DNA from: Anodontia alba
Lineage: Eukaryota; Mollusca; Bivalvia; Lucinida; Lucinidae
Length of the DNA: 64,000 bases
Direction of reading: 5' to 3'
Assembly: GCA_964016985.1 (NCBI GenBank)
Contig: OZ024823.1
Span: forward strand, 61,152,514 to 61,216,513
Made by a program: the position numbers and the translations under genes. Under the pieces are notes generated by a model that searched no databases, was not told the DNA's origin, and saw nothing but the letters and a program-made list of their open reading frames with translations. Positions 1 to 13,400 of the stretch are shown one piece after another; positions within the stretch are counted from its first letter, which is position 1, and the number at the start of each line of letters is the position of its first letter.

Positions 1-8
1 CAGATTTG

Positions 9-166
9 AGACAAACCAGTTTCAAAAATAGTCTGTTTATATATAAACAATCAAACACCATGAAAGGTGTTGCAAATGACACAACCATGCTGTCTCATTT
101 GCAAAACCTTTCATGGTGTTTGATTGTTTATATGTAAAAGGAATATTTTGAAACTGGTTTGGTCTA
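9..166. repeat. Foldback (MITE-like) element
   Basis: Two inverted arms of about 70 bp flank a short loop near 80-92. The left arm runs from acaaaccagtttcaaaa through caatcaaacaccatgaaagg. The right arm carries the complement, ccttt catggtgtttgattg, and then ttttgaaactggtttgg. No coding content. The sequence is not related to the other foldback families below. Confidence 0.85.
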
Positions 167-537
167 AATAGAAAGGAAGGCAATGATCAAGAATCGATAC
201 AATTATCCCACACCCTCCATCAGAGACATCAAAGGGAAAGAAACACAAACACGAAATAACTGGACCCTAATGGAAACATCACTAGCAGAAAGCCAAATGG
301 ACAGTTACTTTCCCACAAAGTGGCCAAATGGCTATCCAAAACAAAAAGATGTAAGCGACACACACATTCAAAGACTGACTATAACAAAAACAAAAATTAA
401 CCATGACAGAAGAACCGCCTTGGAACGGTCAGTGAAAAGTATTTCACTGGGGGGCTTAAATCAATTTATTTAAAAAATCTGCATGTTTTTAAATGCAGGA
501 CATTCTGATAATGGCTAATGTTCCCAAAAGGGTAATT

Positions 538-592
538 GGCAAACAGTGCAGACCCAGAATGTGGCATCTGAATAAGGTCTACACTGTTTGCA
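538..592. repeat. Short foldback repeat, family C
   Basis: The left arm GGCAAACAGTGCAGACC faces its complement GGTCTACACTGTTTGC over a loop of about 25 bp. The same family recurs at 26892, 43425 and 62236 and, more degraded, at 27113, 54732, 58227 and 59390. These are small non-coding MITE or SINE-like hairpins of unknown mobilising partner. Confidence 0.75.
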
Positions 593-713
593 TTAGCTCC
601 AGGAATTTGTTTAAAACAGAGTAAAAAACAAAATAAAAGTTAACTTGAGACCCTGCTATTGGAAATAGACTGGTCCAAAAGAGATATGGTAGGAGTCCAC
701 TCATTGTAAATGT

Positions 714-925
714 TGAAAACTTTGCATGCTGAGTAATAATTTCAGCAGATGACATTTTGAAATATTTTTCTTATTTTTCCTAGAAAATAGGATCTGACAC
801 TTCATGCAAATTATCTCTTTAGGAGACTGTTTACCTGACATGTCCTAGCCTATTTTCTAGGTAAAATAAGAAAAGTACGTGTATCCCCAATTTGTCATCT
901 GCGTGCCCATAGCGTGGTAAGTTTT
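714..925. repeat. Foldback MITE, family B
   Basis: Starts with ttgcatgctgagtaa and passes through TTTTTCTTATTTTTCCTAG, ATAGGATCTGACA and CATGCAAATTATCTC, then returns with an inverted copy. This is the same architecture as the copies at 4405, 36195, 58578 and 61060. Diverged, with arms of about 90 bp. Confidence 0.75.
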
Positions 926-959
926 AATGGCCAACTGTTTGAGAAGGATATCATTGATA

Positions 960-1170
960 GGAACATAGCTCTAGATAAAGCGCTTTTTCCAACCGAAAAG
1001 TGTATGTTGTAGGTACCCATTAGAAGCACCTCGTCGACAACATTTTTTCTTGCAGAAGTCAGATTTTTTTTTATCTGGGACCCCTCTATTCTGGAGCTTT
1101 GTAGTTGAGAAATAAGAAAGATACCAGCATTTTTCGGATGAAAAAAGCGCCTTATCTGTTGCTATGTTGT
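960..1170. repeat. Foldback MITE, family A (damaged)
   Basis: Begins tagctctagataaagcg and ends aagcgccttatctgttgcta, which are inverted copies of the family A terminus TAGCTCCAGATAAG. The interior holds the gtaggtacccattagaagc core and a gagaaataagaaagat stretch. A minus-strand SINE has inserted in or next to its right end. Confidence 0.7.
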
Positions 1171-1400
1171 TTGTTTGTTTGTGTTGAGGTTTTACGGCCC
1201 AGTCAACCCAGTGGGGTCATGTCGAGCGCGGTCAGTTTACCTAACCACACGTTTACTGGGCAGGCTTAGTCCTCTAAGCAGTTAACCAGTATTGTGCACA
1301 TTCTTTCGCCAGAAACTGACAACTGCCCTTCTTGAATCAGCGGAAGGGAGAGAATGACCGTAGAAAATATTTCATGATAAATCCACACGAAAGAATGTGC
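1171..1400 (-). mobile_element. tRNA-derived SINE, head-truncated, with target-site duplication
   Basis: The reverse complement carries the body of the SINE seen at 50944-51247: a gagattgatc-like start, a gaagggcagttgtcagttt motif, aggactaagcctgcccagta, and a tail ending in (CAAA)n. The tRNA-like head is missing, as expected for 5' truncation during retrotransposition. An 11-bp target-site duplication, TGCTATGTTGT, flanks it at 1160-1170 and 1401-1411. Confidence 0.88.
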
Positions 1401-1440
1401 TGCTATGTTGTAGTTGTACAATAAATTTGTAAATTTACAG

Positions 1441-1497
1441 GCAGAGAGTGATCTGGAGGAACTACAGTCTTTGGTTGAAAGACATGATGGTTTGCTG
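1441..1497 (+). CDS. WDR26: WDR26 exon a (CTLH region)
   Basis: This exon encodes 19 residues, starting AESDLEELQ, which match the segment of WDR26 just before the RMKFLLLEQ helix of the CTLH domain. The acceptor is ...aatttacag and the donor is gtaagt. It begins and ends in phase 0. The preceding intron is interrupted by a SINE that ends 40 bp upstream of the exon. Because the reading frame is open at the 5' edge, earlier exons must lie before base 1. Confidence 0.88.
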
Positions 1498-4400
1498 GTA
1501 AGTGTCCTCAACTCTTTGCATGCTGGGTAAACTAATTCTGCATGCTTTTTGGTGGTCTGTGGATTTTTTTTTTTTTTTTTGAATTAGCTTTTTTTTTAAA
1601 AAAATCTTTCAGGAGTGTCGAACAGTTTGTCGGGCCTGATCTGGGTCCAAACTGTTTGTAAAGATTATCAGCAGGCAACAAGAGTTGCCACTAGCGGGGA
1701 AAGAGGTAATATAAATAGTGTGAATTCTAAGCCATGATTTATACCAAGTCATATAGAACACCTCTTACACAGTCAGTGCTATTTGTCGTATTTGGTCAGA
1801 GATGTTAGAGTCACTCAGTTCAAGTTTTGTCAAACAGTAGCCAAGGCCTTGTCTAGACCGTATTGATTAGTACATGTAAGTTGTTCTCTGGTAAAGTGTG
1901 ACTGGTAAGGCTGACTTAGTCTGGTGTAAGGGCATAGCCATAGCACCTGATTAGGCTTTTTTCAAGCTAAAAATATTGATATTTTTCTTATTTCTCTACA
2001 AAAACATGGTTTGCATATCCATCAGAAGACCTTGCTGAGGCACCCATTAGAAGTGCCTCAGGACACTGAAACACTTCTTACAAGTACCCATAACATAATG
2101 TTTCTGTGGAGGAGTAAGAACCATATTTATCTGGATAGCTCTCTTTTCATTGTTGTAAGCTTCTAAAATTCTTAACACTTTAACATCCAAAGCCTGATGC
2201 ACAAACCAGGGCCCAGTTGTTCAAAGCATCGTTAGCTTAACAAGCTCATTAGTGGTCAAAATATTAACTGTTCTAGTAAGTACAATACAGGTATTTTTGC
2301 TGAAAAATGTGAGTAGCTTTTGCACAGGGCTTCCATTAACTTTCAGACTCAGGAAGTCCAAGACTTCCTACACCTCAGATTTGGAAGTCCCACAGGAAAA
2401 TCTAGGAAGTCCCACTTTTTCCGTGCTGCTGCAGGCTGCCCTTTGTTTCGCAAAACATAGGTTTTTATTTCAGTGTCACACAGAATCATCATGATCTATA
2501 ATTCTTTCAGATGTGTTTTAAAAACGTCCTTATCGCTTAAAATTCGATCGCGTCTTTTTGGAAAGCCTGAACTTGTATGTCGGACCTTAGAGAAAGCATC
2601 AACATTGGTAAAACTTCGCATTTGTTTCAAAGCCCAGAGAAGGGAAAAATAAAATAAAATACGTGAGAGAAAAGCCCCAAAACATGTTTTCTTAAGAATA
2701 AACTACCCGGTATGCTGAAATTACTTCGCAGACATGTTTATAATGAAATATTTGTTCAGACTGAAGCTGATCAACACCAGCGAACGAGTTGCATCCTTCA
2801 CAAATTTGTGGGAAAACGGCGCCGACTCGTGTGTAACAACAAACAAATAAAATGCAGCTCTTGATGAAATACCAACAGCAATGACGTTCGTTCGCGGAGA
2901 AAAGCAAGCAAAACCATCACAAATCTCCTAAATTTAGACTTACTTTGCGTCTTTTCCGCGCTGATAAACAGCGCAACCGGAACGAGGCTACGCATTTAGA
3001 AACCGGTTTTCCGAAAACGTTGACGAAAAATATGTTTGATTTTCATTTGAAAAATTGCTTTTATTGTCATAGCATTGTAGGAAAGACAAGCATAAGCTTC
3101 TAAATTTGAATAGATTTCAAATTGCGTTTTGCGCATAATTATTTATTTATAGAATTTCACTCGGTAACTCCCGGAAGTGTTTGAGGTGTTTTCAGACGAC
3201 ACACCTTTTTAGCAAAATAATAATTTAAGATTTTAAGACCTGAATATTAAAACAGTTAATGACCATTTTATTTCATTATTTTCTTCCAAAGATCATTTGT
3301 GTCAACGCGTTTTTGATGCTTATTTCTGGTTCTGAATTTATCTATTTCCAGACAAGGAAAATCCGCTGTTCTAAATTCAATTTATTAGTGCTTCTTGTCT
3401 TTGTTTAACTTGCATAATCTGTTGAATGCATCTTCCTGCTAAACTGGTGCGCTGGAAAGATTTATTTATTTCTCCTGCATTCTTTGTGTATTTGTTAGGT
3501 TTTGGAACTGATAAGGTTGCCAGGAAGTTTTAGAATATAAAGCGCAACCTGGAAAATTCCTCCCGACAGAAAATTTTCGGGTTCATTAGTCAACGTTTTG
3601 AACGCACGTGAACGAATATTTCGGGTATCGCAGGAGAAAGTTAAATTATACAAACATCACTTAATCAACTCAACACGCTTGACAAATACAGGCAGTGATC
3701 ACACAGCTATCAAAAGGGTGCCGCGACACATGAGACGGCTGTCAATAAAACTCCCGCAAGCGGAGAGTGGGACGTCCTTAGAAGCTCAGTGAACACAGGT
3801 AGTGAATTTCCGATAAGTAGGTGGGGCAAACATCATACAACTCGTTAAAAGTGGGCGGGGTTTTTGACAGTTTTGGACGTCTCGGGTATCGATTTTGGAC
3901 GGACAAAAGAAATTTTGGAAGTCCGCGGTACGTCTTTGAAGTTCAATTTGGACGTCCGGTGGCAATCTCAGGGCGTAATATACGCCGTACGTCCGCTTAA
4001 CGGAAGCCCTGTTTTGCAAATGCAAAAGCTTCTCGCGCAAAAGCTACTTGCATTTTTTCAGCAAAAGTATTAGCATATATGTCATATGTTTAATGATCAA
4101 AGTTTTAACGATACGTTAACTAACTACGTCGTTAGTTTTGAACAACAGGGCCCAGATTATCAGTGAGGACTCTGTGTGTGATAGACATGACTTGTTTGCT
4201 TTAAAACTTACAATACAAGAAACTATATGTTTAATTTTGTTTTCAGCGAATGCGTTTTTTGCTGCTGGAACAAAAGTACCTAGAGTTCCTGGAAACTGGT
4301 CAAGTGTTAGATGCTTTGCACTGCTTACGACATGAACTCACACCACTCAAGTTCAATACAGAGAGGGTCCATGAACTTAGCTCGTAAGACTTACATCTAT

Positions 4401-7400
4401 ATATTAACACTTAACATGCTATGGGTAAATTCTGCGGATGACAAACTGATAATTTTTTCCTATTTTTCCTAGAAAACAGGATCTGACACTTTGTGCAAAT
4501 TGTCTCGTTTCATGAAATGTCAAATCTTGTTCTCTATGAAAAGTAAGAAAAATTACAACATTGTCTGCTGAAATTTTTAGCAGTGTGCAAAGTGTTAGAT
4601 TAATCAAGGCATTTTTAGCTCAGAGTGAGCCATTGTGATCACCCTCGTCGTCCATCGTCAGTCGTCCGTCATCAACAATTAATTTGTTAACACTCTGGAT
4701 GTCGCAGTTTTTACTCAACCTTGATGAAACTTGCTCAGAATGTATGCCCCCATGAAATCTACGTTATGTTTGAAACTGGTTCACTTGGGGTCAAAAACTA
4801 GGTCACCAGGTTAAATCAAAGGAATATATTGTTAGCACTCTAGAGGTCACATTTTTGAATCAGTCATCATGAATCTTGCTCAAAATGTTTTTTCTTGAAG
4901 ATTTCTTGGTCAAGTTCGAAACTGGATCACTTGAGATCAAAAACTAGGTCACCAGGCCAAATCAAAGGAAAACCTTGTTAACACCTAGCAGTCACATTTT
5001 TGAAGCAATCATCAGGAATCTTGCTCAGAATGTTTGCCTTGATGATTTCTAGGTCAAGTTTGAAACTATGTCACTTGGGGTTAAAAACTAGGTCACCAGG
5101 CCAAATCAAAGGAAAACCTTGTTAAAACTCTAGCGGTCACATTTTTGAATCAGTCATCATGAATCATGCTCGAACTGTTTGTCTTGATGAGTTCTAGGTC
5201 AAGTTCAAAACTGGGTCAGTTGAGATATAAAACTAGGTTACCAGGCCAAATCAAAGAAAAACCTTGTTAACACCTAGCAGTCACATTTTTTAATCAGTCA
5301 TCATGAATCGCCTAAAATGTTTGTCTTGATGATTTCAAGGTCAGTTTCGAAACTGGGTCACTTGGAGTAAAAACTAGGTCACCAGGCCAAATCAAAGGAA
5401 AACCTTATAATCACTCTAGAGGTCACATAAATCAGTCATCATGAATCTTGCTAAAAATGTTTGTCTTGATGATTTCTAGGTCAAGTTTGAAACTGGGTCA
5501 CTTTGGGTCAAAAACTTGGTCACTTGGCCAAATCAAAGGAAAACCTTGTTAACATTAGCGGTCACATTTTTAAATCAATCATCATGAATCTTGCTCAAAA
5601 TGTTTGTCTTGATGAGTTCTAGGTCAAGTTCGAAACTGTGTCTCTTGAGGTCAAAAACTAGGTCACCAGGCCAAATCAAAGGAAAGCTTTGTTAACACTC
5701 TAGAGGTCACATTTTTGAATCAATCAATCATGAATCATGCTCAAAATGTTTTTCTTGATGATTTTTTAGGTCAAATTCGAAACTCTGTCACTTTGGGTCA
5801 AAAACTAGGTCACCAGGCCAAATCAAAGGTAAACCTTGTTAACACTCCATAGGTCACATCTGTTAAATAAACATCATGAATATTGCTCAAAATGTTCGGC
5901 TTGGTGATTTCTAGGTCTAGGGCAAAACTGGGTTACTTGGAATCAGAAACTAGGCCATATCAGATGAAAACCTTGTTAACACTCTAGAGGTCACTTTTTG
6001 ATCATCATGAATCTTGCTCAAAATGTTTGTCTTGATTGTTTGTAGGTGAAGTTTGGAACTGGGTCACTTATGACGTATATTTCACGGTACAGTGACTTTC
6101 TATAGTTTTTCCGTTTAGGTCAGTTTCTCAGTAACAATTGGTCCTACAGAGTGATATTTGGCACTTGTTAAGTGTTTGTGTTTAGGTAAGTTTCTCAGTA
6201 ACTATTGCTCCTACAGCCAGTGATACTTCGCACATGCATACATCTTAGCATGGCCTCTTGAGTACAGTTGTCCATATTTGACCTTTTTTTGAAAGTCCAT
6301 TAGACATGCTACATTGTCTTACTTGTTAATTATTATCAATTTTAGTCAGAATGTTTGCCTTGATCAGTTCTAGGTCAGGTTCTCTAAGTGCTACATGTAT
6401 GATACTCAAGTGAGCGTTACAGGGCCATCATGGCCCTCTTGTTTTTTAATAACTAGGGAACCATAATTCACGCCTGGTAAACTATCACATGTACCTCCGG
6501 TGGAGGTACTGAATATCGGTTGTGAAAGGCGTCCGGAGCTGCCTGTGATTGTCAAAATATAGGCAAAAAAGGTAGGTGTTCATCATTTTTGACAAAATAC
6601 AAAATAACCAGGGAATTGATTAAAAATTGAAAAGTGCTATTCGACCCTTAAAGACATAAAGTTTTGTCACACCTCATATCCCCCAGAACTTTCCTTATTT
6701 ACCAAAAATATGACCTTTGAAGTGGCTTCGAAGTCAGCCCGAAGTACTCGAAACAGAAAAAGATCGATCGTTTTTGGTTCTAAATGCAGGTATCTTGCGT
6801 ACGAATCTGTTTATCTTGGTACACTGATGTAAAGTAAACCTGCTTGCCTGAATACAAATATCAATAAACTCCAAATAAGGCTAGATTCTTCAAGAAACAG
6901 CTGGAGGTGCCTGTGACGTCGTGGAGGTGCCTGTGATGTAAAGAAATATAGTAAAAATCTGAAGAGCTATTGCAGCTGCAAATATTGATATAATTCTTCT
7001 CTAGATTACTGCCTGGAAAGAATCATTCATTCAGCGTCGCAATATGCTATCATAATGTGTATGTCATGAATTTCCATGTTAAAGTTATAAAACATAATCT
7101 CAAAGAATTATTGGTGCTTTTGAGTTAGATTGTCATAGAATGCTCACTGAAGCCTGACTTTTTTTTTCTTGAATGGTGATGACTGTAATCGGGAGGTGCT
7201 GCCTGTTAGTCATTCCAACTCGAAGAAAATTGTCATGCCAGCTACACATATGGTGTACTAAAAGTATAAAAAATGCCGATATCTGTCACCATAAATTATT
7301 GTGATAAATTAAAACTTAAGTAATTGAATCAGTTGTGGACGTACTTAATCGATTAAACTAAAAAAGCAGAGCGAAAATGATTATTACATATACAAAATTA

Positions 7401-10400
7401 CCTCTTAAAGTTAAGGTGAGCTAAACTTTAAGCAATGATTGTAGTCCTGGGCCAGAAAGTTGACTCATACATGGGGAACAACCTACATCTCGATCACGTG
7501 ATTCTAAAAATAAAATAATCTCGATACCTGTAAGAAAATGAGTTATATCTCAAGTCTTACAAGGCCGATTTTAATTTTGTAAAATGGATGTACCCTGAAG
7601 TGACTTCTGTTTTCAGCGAATGTCAAAGTTAAATGAAAATATGTCCGTTACCCGAATACTTCATAGGAATCGCTGTTTTTGAAGTGTTCTGATACAACGA
7701 TGGCATTTGCTGAAGACAAAGGATATTGCTACGGGGTTCGTGCACTTTATAAGATTAAAAAAAAATATTAAATCGGCCTTGTAAAACCTCATTTTTTTTC
7801 TGGCATCGAGATTTATTTTTTGTTTCTAAAACTGTACATTTTACCATCGTGACGTAGGTTGTCCACAGTGATATAGCATGCGGCACATTAGTCAGGTTGA
7901 ACCGACCAATAATTTCAAATCTGGGTATGGAACCTGTCTTTTCCATTGCACCACTTTTGCATGCGTGCATTTTTTGAACTATTGCCAATGTATTTTTATA
8001 CTTATGTATTTCCATTTTGGTTTTGAGGGCGGGATGTGAGATCTAATTTTATTAGTTCTTGGTCATTGTCTAACAAAAATATTTATGATATTCGCATTCT
8101 GATAGATTAGTGCGACGTTGAATGAACAAATCTTTCGATGCAGTGGTCTACAAAAAAGCATATCAATATGTGTAGCTGCAATAACTCCTCAGATTTTCAC
8201 TATATTTTCTTACATCACAGGCACCTCCATGCTGTCACAGGCAACTCCAGTTGCTTTTTAGAGAACCCAGCCTAATTTGGAGTTTATCAAAGTTTGTATT
8301 TGGGCAAGGAAGTTTACTTTACACCAGTGAGCAGAAATAAACAGATTCTTAAGCAAGAAAACTGCATTTAAGACCTGAAACAACCGATTTTTTTCTGATT
8401 TGAGTACTTTCAGTTGATCTTAACGCCACGTCAGCATTCATAACTTTTGTAAATGTTGAAAGTTCTGAGGAATATGTCGTGTGACAAAACTTTATGCCTA
8501 TAAGGGTCGAATAGCACTCTTTGATTTTCAGTAAACTCTCTGGTTATTGTGTATTTTATCAAAAAAGACGAACACCTACCTTTTTATGTCTAGTTTTTGA
8601 CCATCACAGGCAGCTCTGGATATCTGTCACAACTATTTAATCAGTACCCCCGCGGAGGTACCTTTGATAGTTTACCAGGCGTGTAATTATATAAGCTTCC
8701 TGTACTGGGAATTAGCAGAAAGAACAACTTGTTTTCGAGATATTTAATAAAAGCTGTAGTAAAATTTGTTTGGCTGAATTATAGCAAATTTCTGGCAAGA
8801 ATCCATGCAAGACCTTTTGTCATAACTACCTGTGCAGCATTAATTTTAATATATTCTTTGGTTATTAAATATAAATATTTAAACCTATTTTCCAGTGGAA
8901 AACCCTAGTTTAGACTGGCTACCATCAGCCTGGGGATGATAACTTTTTTTTTTTTTTTTTTTGGACTGTGACTCCTTCTTGGAATATAGTGATGCCACTT
9001 GGTAGGATTATAGGATAAGTCAAGATGCTATGTCACACATGAGAATCACAAGTGTCTTACTTTTTCAGTTATCTTCCTTTAATTAGTGACAACTTTTGAG
9101 TCTAGGTTGCAACTTGAATACCTTTTAGAATATTTTGACACTACTTTAAGTGGGAGAGTAGAATAGGTTGAGGTTGTGAAGCTGTGTCACATACAAGAAT
9201 GACAACTCAACTCTGTCACACTTCTTTTGTTTATTTACTGTTATTTTGTTTTCTTTTTTATTAATTTTTGGACGGGTTTTTTTTTTTTTAAAAATCCATC
9301 CTTTAAAATAGCGATGTCTGGTCGGGCGTCGTCCCAGGTTAACCTTTTGGTTAACCTTTTTTCAAAGTTGTATTTTACCTTTATTCTTCAGTGGATTGCT
9401 TTCATATTTGGTAGGGATAAAGAGGAGGACCAGTAGGTGTGTCACATGCAAGAGAGACAACTCTCACTTTGTTCATTATGTACTTATCTCCCCTGACGTC
9501 TGGACACCCCAGGTTTACCTTTTGGTTAACCTTTTTTCAAAGTTGTATAACCTTTTTTCAAAGTTGTTTGTTACCTTTATTCTTTAGCCGATTGCTTTCA
9601 TATTTGGTAGGGATGAAGAGGACGACCAGTAGGTGTGTCACATGCAAGAGAGACAAGTCTAGCTGACTCCCGTTTTAGAGTTACCTCCCATAATTGTTAA
9701 ATCTTGTGCGGCCCATAACTCTAAAACCCTTGAAGGTATTTTCATGATACTTCACCATTAGGTAGAGGACATTGAGTAGGCGTGTCACATACAAGAAAGA
9801 CAACACTAACTTACTGCATTCTTGAGTTAGTTATAAAATCTTTTGCAGGCCATAACTCTATAACCCTTTGAGATATTTTCATGATACTTGATCAAGTTGT
9901 AGAGGACATTGAATTGGTGTGTCACATACAAGAACAACAACTCTAGCTGACTGCGTTTTGGGAGTTATCTCCCATAGTTGTTAAATCTTGTGCGGCCCGT
10001 AACTTTTAAAACCCTATAAGTTATTTCCATGATACTTCACCAATAGGTAGAGGACATTGAGAAGGGGTGTCACGTACAAGAATGACAACTCTGACTGCGT
10101 TCTGGAGTTATCCCCAATAGTTATGAAATCTTGTGCAGGCCATAACTCAATAGCCCTTTGAGATATTGTCATGATACTTGATCAAGTTGTAGAGGACATT
10201 GAGTAGGTGTGTCACATAACAAGAACAACAACTCTGACTCAGTTCTGGAGTTATCTCCCATAGTTGTTAAATCTTGTGCAGGCCATAACTCTTCAGCCTT
10301 TTGAGATATTTTTATACTTCATCAAGTTGTAGAGGACATTGAGTAGGCATGTCATGAACAAAAAAGACAAATCTGACACCATTTTTGAGTTATCTCCCTA

Positions 10401-13400
10401 CTTGTTAAATTTACTGACGGTCATAACTTCTCTACCAGTTGAGATTTTTATACCCCGCCACACAATAGTGGCGGGGTATTATGGTTTCATGTTGGTCGTC
10501 CGTGAGTCCATCCATCCCTTGATCCGTTGTACGTCCATCCGTCCATCCGTTTTTTGTTTCCGGATGATAATTTGAGTAAACATCAATGGATTTTCACCAA
10601 ACTTGGTATGTGCATTGATATTGTGGAGATCTGGTTTAGGATTGCTAATGGGCAAATTTCGTCAATTTTTGATGGAGTTATCTGCCCGAGATATGCCCAT
10701 ATTTTCGTTTCCGGATGATAACTTTGGTAAATAACAAAGGATTTTAACCAAACTTGCTATATGTATTGACAGTAAGGAGATCAGGTTTGGAATTGCTACT
10801 GGGCAAATTTCGTCAATTTTTTACCGTGTTATTTGCCCGAAACATCCATATTTTCATTTTTAGCTCACCTGAGTAAAAGCTCAGGGTGAGCTATTGTCAT
10901 CACCCTATGTCCGTCGTTCGTCGTCAACAATTAGTTTGTTAACACTCTAGAGGTCACAGTTTTGACCCAATCTTGATGAAACTTGGTCAGAATGTTTGCC
11001 TCTATGAAATCTAGGTCAAGTTTGATACTGGGTTACTTGGGTTCAAAAACTAGGTCACCAGGTCAAATCAAAGGAAAAAGTTGTTAACACTCTAGAGGTC
11101 ATATACTGAAAGGAAAAAGAAACGCAGGGTAAAGTTTTTTCCTTCTTATTTTAACCATTTTTTACGGTGTTTACTATAGCCATACACTTTTACAGATTGT
11201 CCTGTGAATGTGAACCGCGGGTATACGAATCTTTGGTCGATGTGCTATCTACCCAGTGTGTGAAATCATTCAACCGTGCACTACACAGTGCATTGCATGG
11301 ACAATACGGAAAGCCAAAATTTCGTGCAAAACAAGCATGTTTAAACCTTCTGCACAAGATTTCCTCACACCATTTGGTACACTTCAACAATACACAACGC
11401 TCTTCGATTCTTTTACCGATATTTCTTTTCATTTTTACACTACTTTGAACTTTTTTTCAATCATGGTACGATTGACTGATGTTCAGAGGGGTAGGGCAAT
11501 TGCGTTGCTGATGCAGGGTCAGAGGCAACAGCAAGTTGCCAATCATTTTGAGGTTAACGTCTCAACAATTGAAGGTCTTGTTAGACGTTTAAGGGAGACA
11601 GGGCATTTAGCAGACCGACCGCGGTCTGGGCGTCCACGCGTGACGTCGTGACGTTAAGACAGGACAATCCGTCTGGCACATTTGCGGAATCGTCATCTCA
11701 CTGCTACGGAAACTGCCCTTAATACAGTAGGTACGCATAATCGACAAATTTCTCCGAAGACTGTTGGAAGTCGATTGCGTGAGATTGGTCTTCGAGCTCG
11801 TCGTCCATACGTTGGTCTGCCTCTGACCCAGGCACGTAGGTTGCGTCGTATGGCGTGGTTGACGGTGCATGCGCCCAGGCTATTTCCGATGAGGCAGTGG
11901 AGACGAGTTCTTTTTACGGACGAGTCTAGGTTCACTCTCTGTCGCGCAGATTGTCAACGTCGTGTGTACCGACGTCGCCGAGAACGCTTTGCCGACGCCT
12001 GTGTTGTCGAATGGGATCAGTTTGGGGTGGCTCCGTTATGGTCTGGGGAGGCATTGCTCATGGGATAAAATCACAGTTGATTTTTGTTGCGGGCAATATG
12101 ACTGCAGTAAGGTATAGGGATGAGATCTTGTGTCCTGTTACAGTCCTGCTTGTGCAACAACGTAATCTGATTCTGCAGCAGGACAATGCCCGACCACATG
12201 TTGCCCGAGTTTGTCAGGATTTCCTGGCAAACAATAACATCGCACCACTAGCATGGCCACCGTACAGTCCAGATTTGACCCCAATAGAGCACATGTGGGA
12301 TGAGCTGGACAGAAGGGTAAGGAAGCGCCGAAATCCCCCCCGCAACTCTCACACAACTAAGGAATGCGTTGATCGATGAATGGAACAACATCCCGATGCG
12401 AACTGTCAATGCTTTGGTTAACTCTATCCAAAGGAGAATTAGGGCAGCAAGAGGGGGGCACACCCGATATTGATTTTCAGTTTGATTTTGATTTCAAGAT
12501 TTGGGGGGTAGCTACCAATGAGCTTCAATAACTTGAGACTTGTTGATCACAAACCAATAAAATTTGGAACTTTTGTTCCATACATGTACCGTTTTGTAAT
12601 CAGTAGTAAAATATTTAACAAACTTTTTCAAACTTGAATGAAATTTAGGAATAAAATTTATCCTGCGTTTCTTTTTCCTTTCAGTATAGTTTTGACCCAA
12701 TCTTGATAAAACTTGCTCAAAATGTTTGCCTCTATTAAATCTAGGTCAAGTTTGAAACTGGGTCACTTGGGGTCAAAAACTAGGTCACCGGGCCAGATCA
12801 GCAGAAAACCTTGTTAACACTCTAGCGGTCACATTTTTGAAGCAATTATCATGAATCTTGCTCAGTATGTTTGTCTTGATGATTTCTAGATCAGGTTCGA
12901 AAACTGGGTCACTTGGGGTCAAAAACTAGGTCACCGGGTCAAATTAGCAGAAAACCTTAACACTCTAGCGGTCACATTTTTGAAGCAATCATCATGAATC
13001 TTGCTCAAAATGTTTGTCTTGATGATTTCTAGGTCAAGTTCGAAACTGGGTCACTTGGAGTCAAAAACTAGGTCACCGGGCCAAATCAGCAGAAAACCTT
13101 GTTAACACTCTAGCGGTGACATTTTTCAAGCAATCATCATGAATCTTGCTCAAAATGTTTGTCTTGATGATTTCTAGGTCAAGTTCGAAACTGGGTCACT
13201 TGGAGTCAAAAACTAGGTCACCAGGCCAAATCAGAAGAAAACCTTGTTAACACTCTAGCGGTCACATTTTTGAAGCAATCATCATGAATCTTACTCAAAA
13301 TGTTAGTCTTGATGATTTCTAGGCATGTTTGAAACTGGGTCACGTGGTATCAAAAACTAGGTCACCAGGCCAAACCAGCAGAAAACCTTGTTTACACTCT

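Noticed and set aside
183..473. A 96-codon open frame near the left edge, ending LERSVKSISLGGLNQFI
   Set aside because: No family I can name, no splice context linking it to WDR26 (the exon a frame and phase do not need it), and it lies among repeats. It may be a transposon remnant, but I could not support a call.
4640..6080. Regularly spaced ~145-bp repeats considered as a CRISPR-like array
   Set aside because: The whole unit is repeated with no unique spacers, in a eukaryotic intron; it is a minisatellite.
7600..7625. tgttttcagcgaatg in the loop of the giant foldback, identical over 15 bases to the exon b acceptor
   Set aside because: The match stops at once on the exon side and polypyrimidine-AG strings recur by chance, so I do not claim a duplicated exon here, unlike the exon g and exon i copies.
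9227..9666. Hydrophobic open frames suggesting membrane proteins
   Set aside because: Produced by T-rich minisatellite sequence; no start context, no conservation between units.
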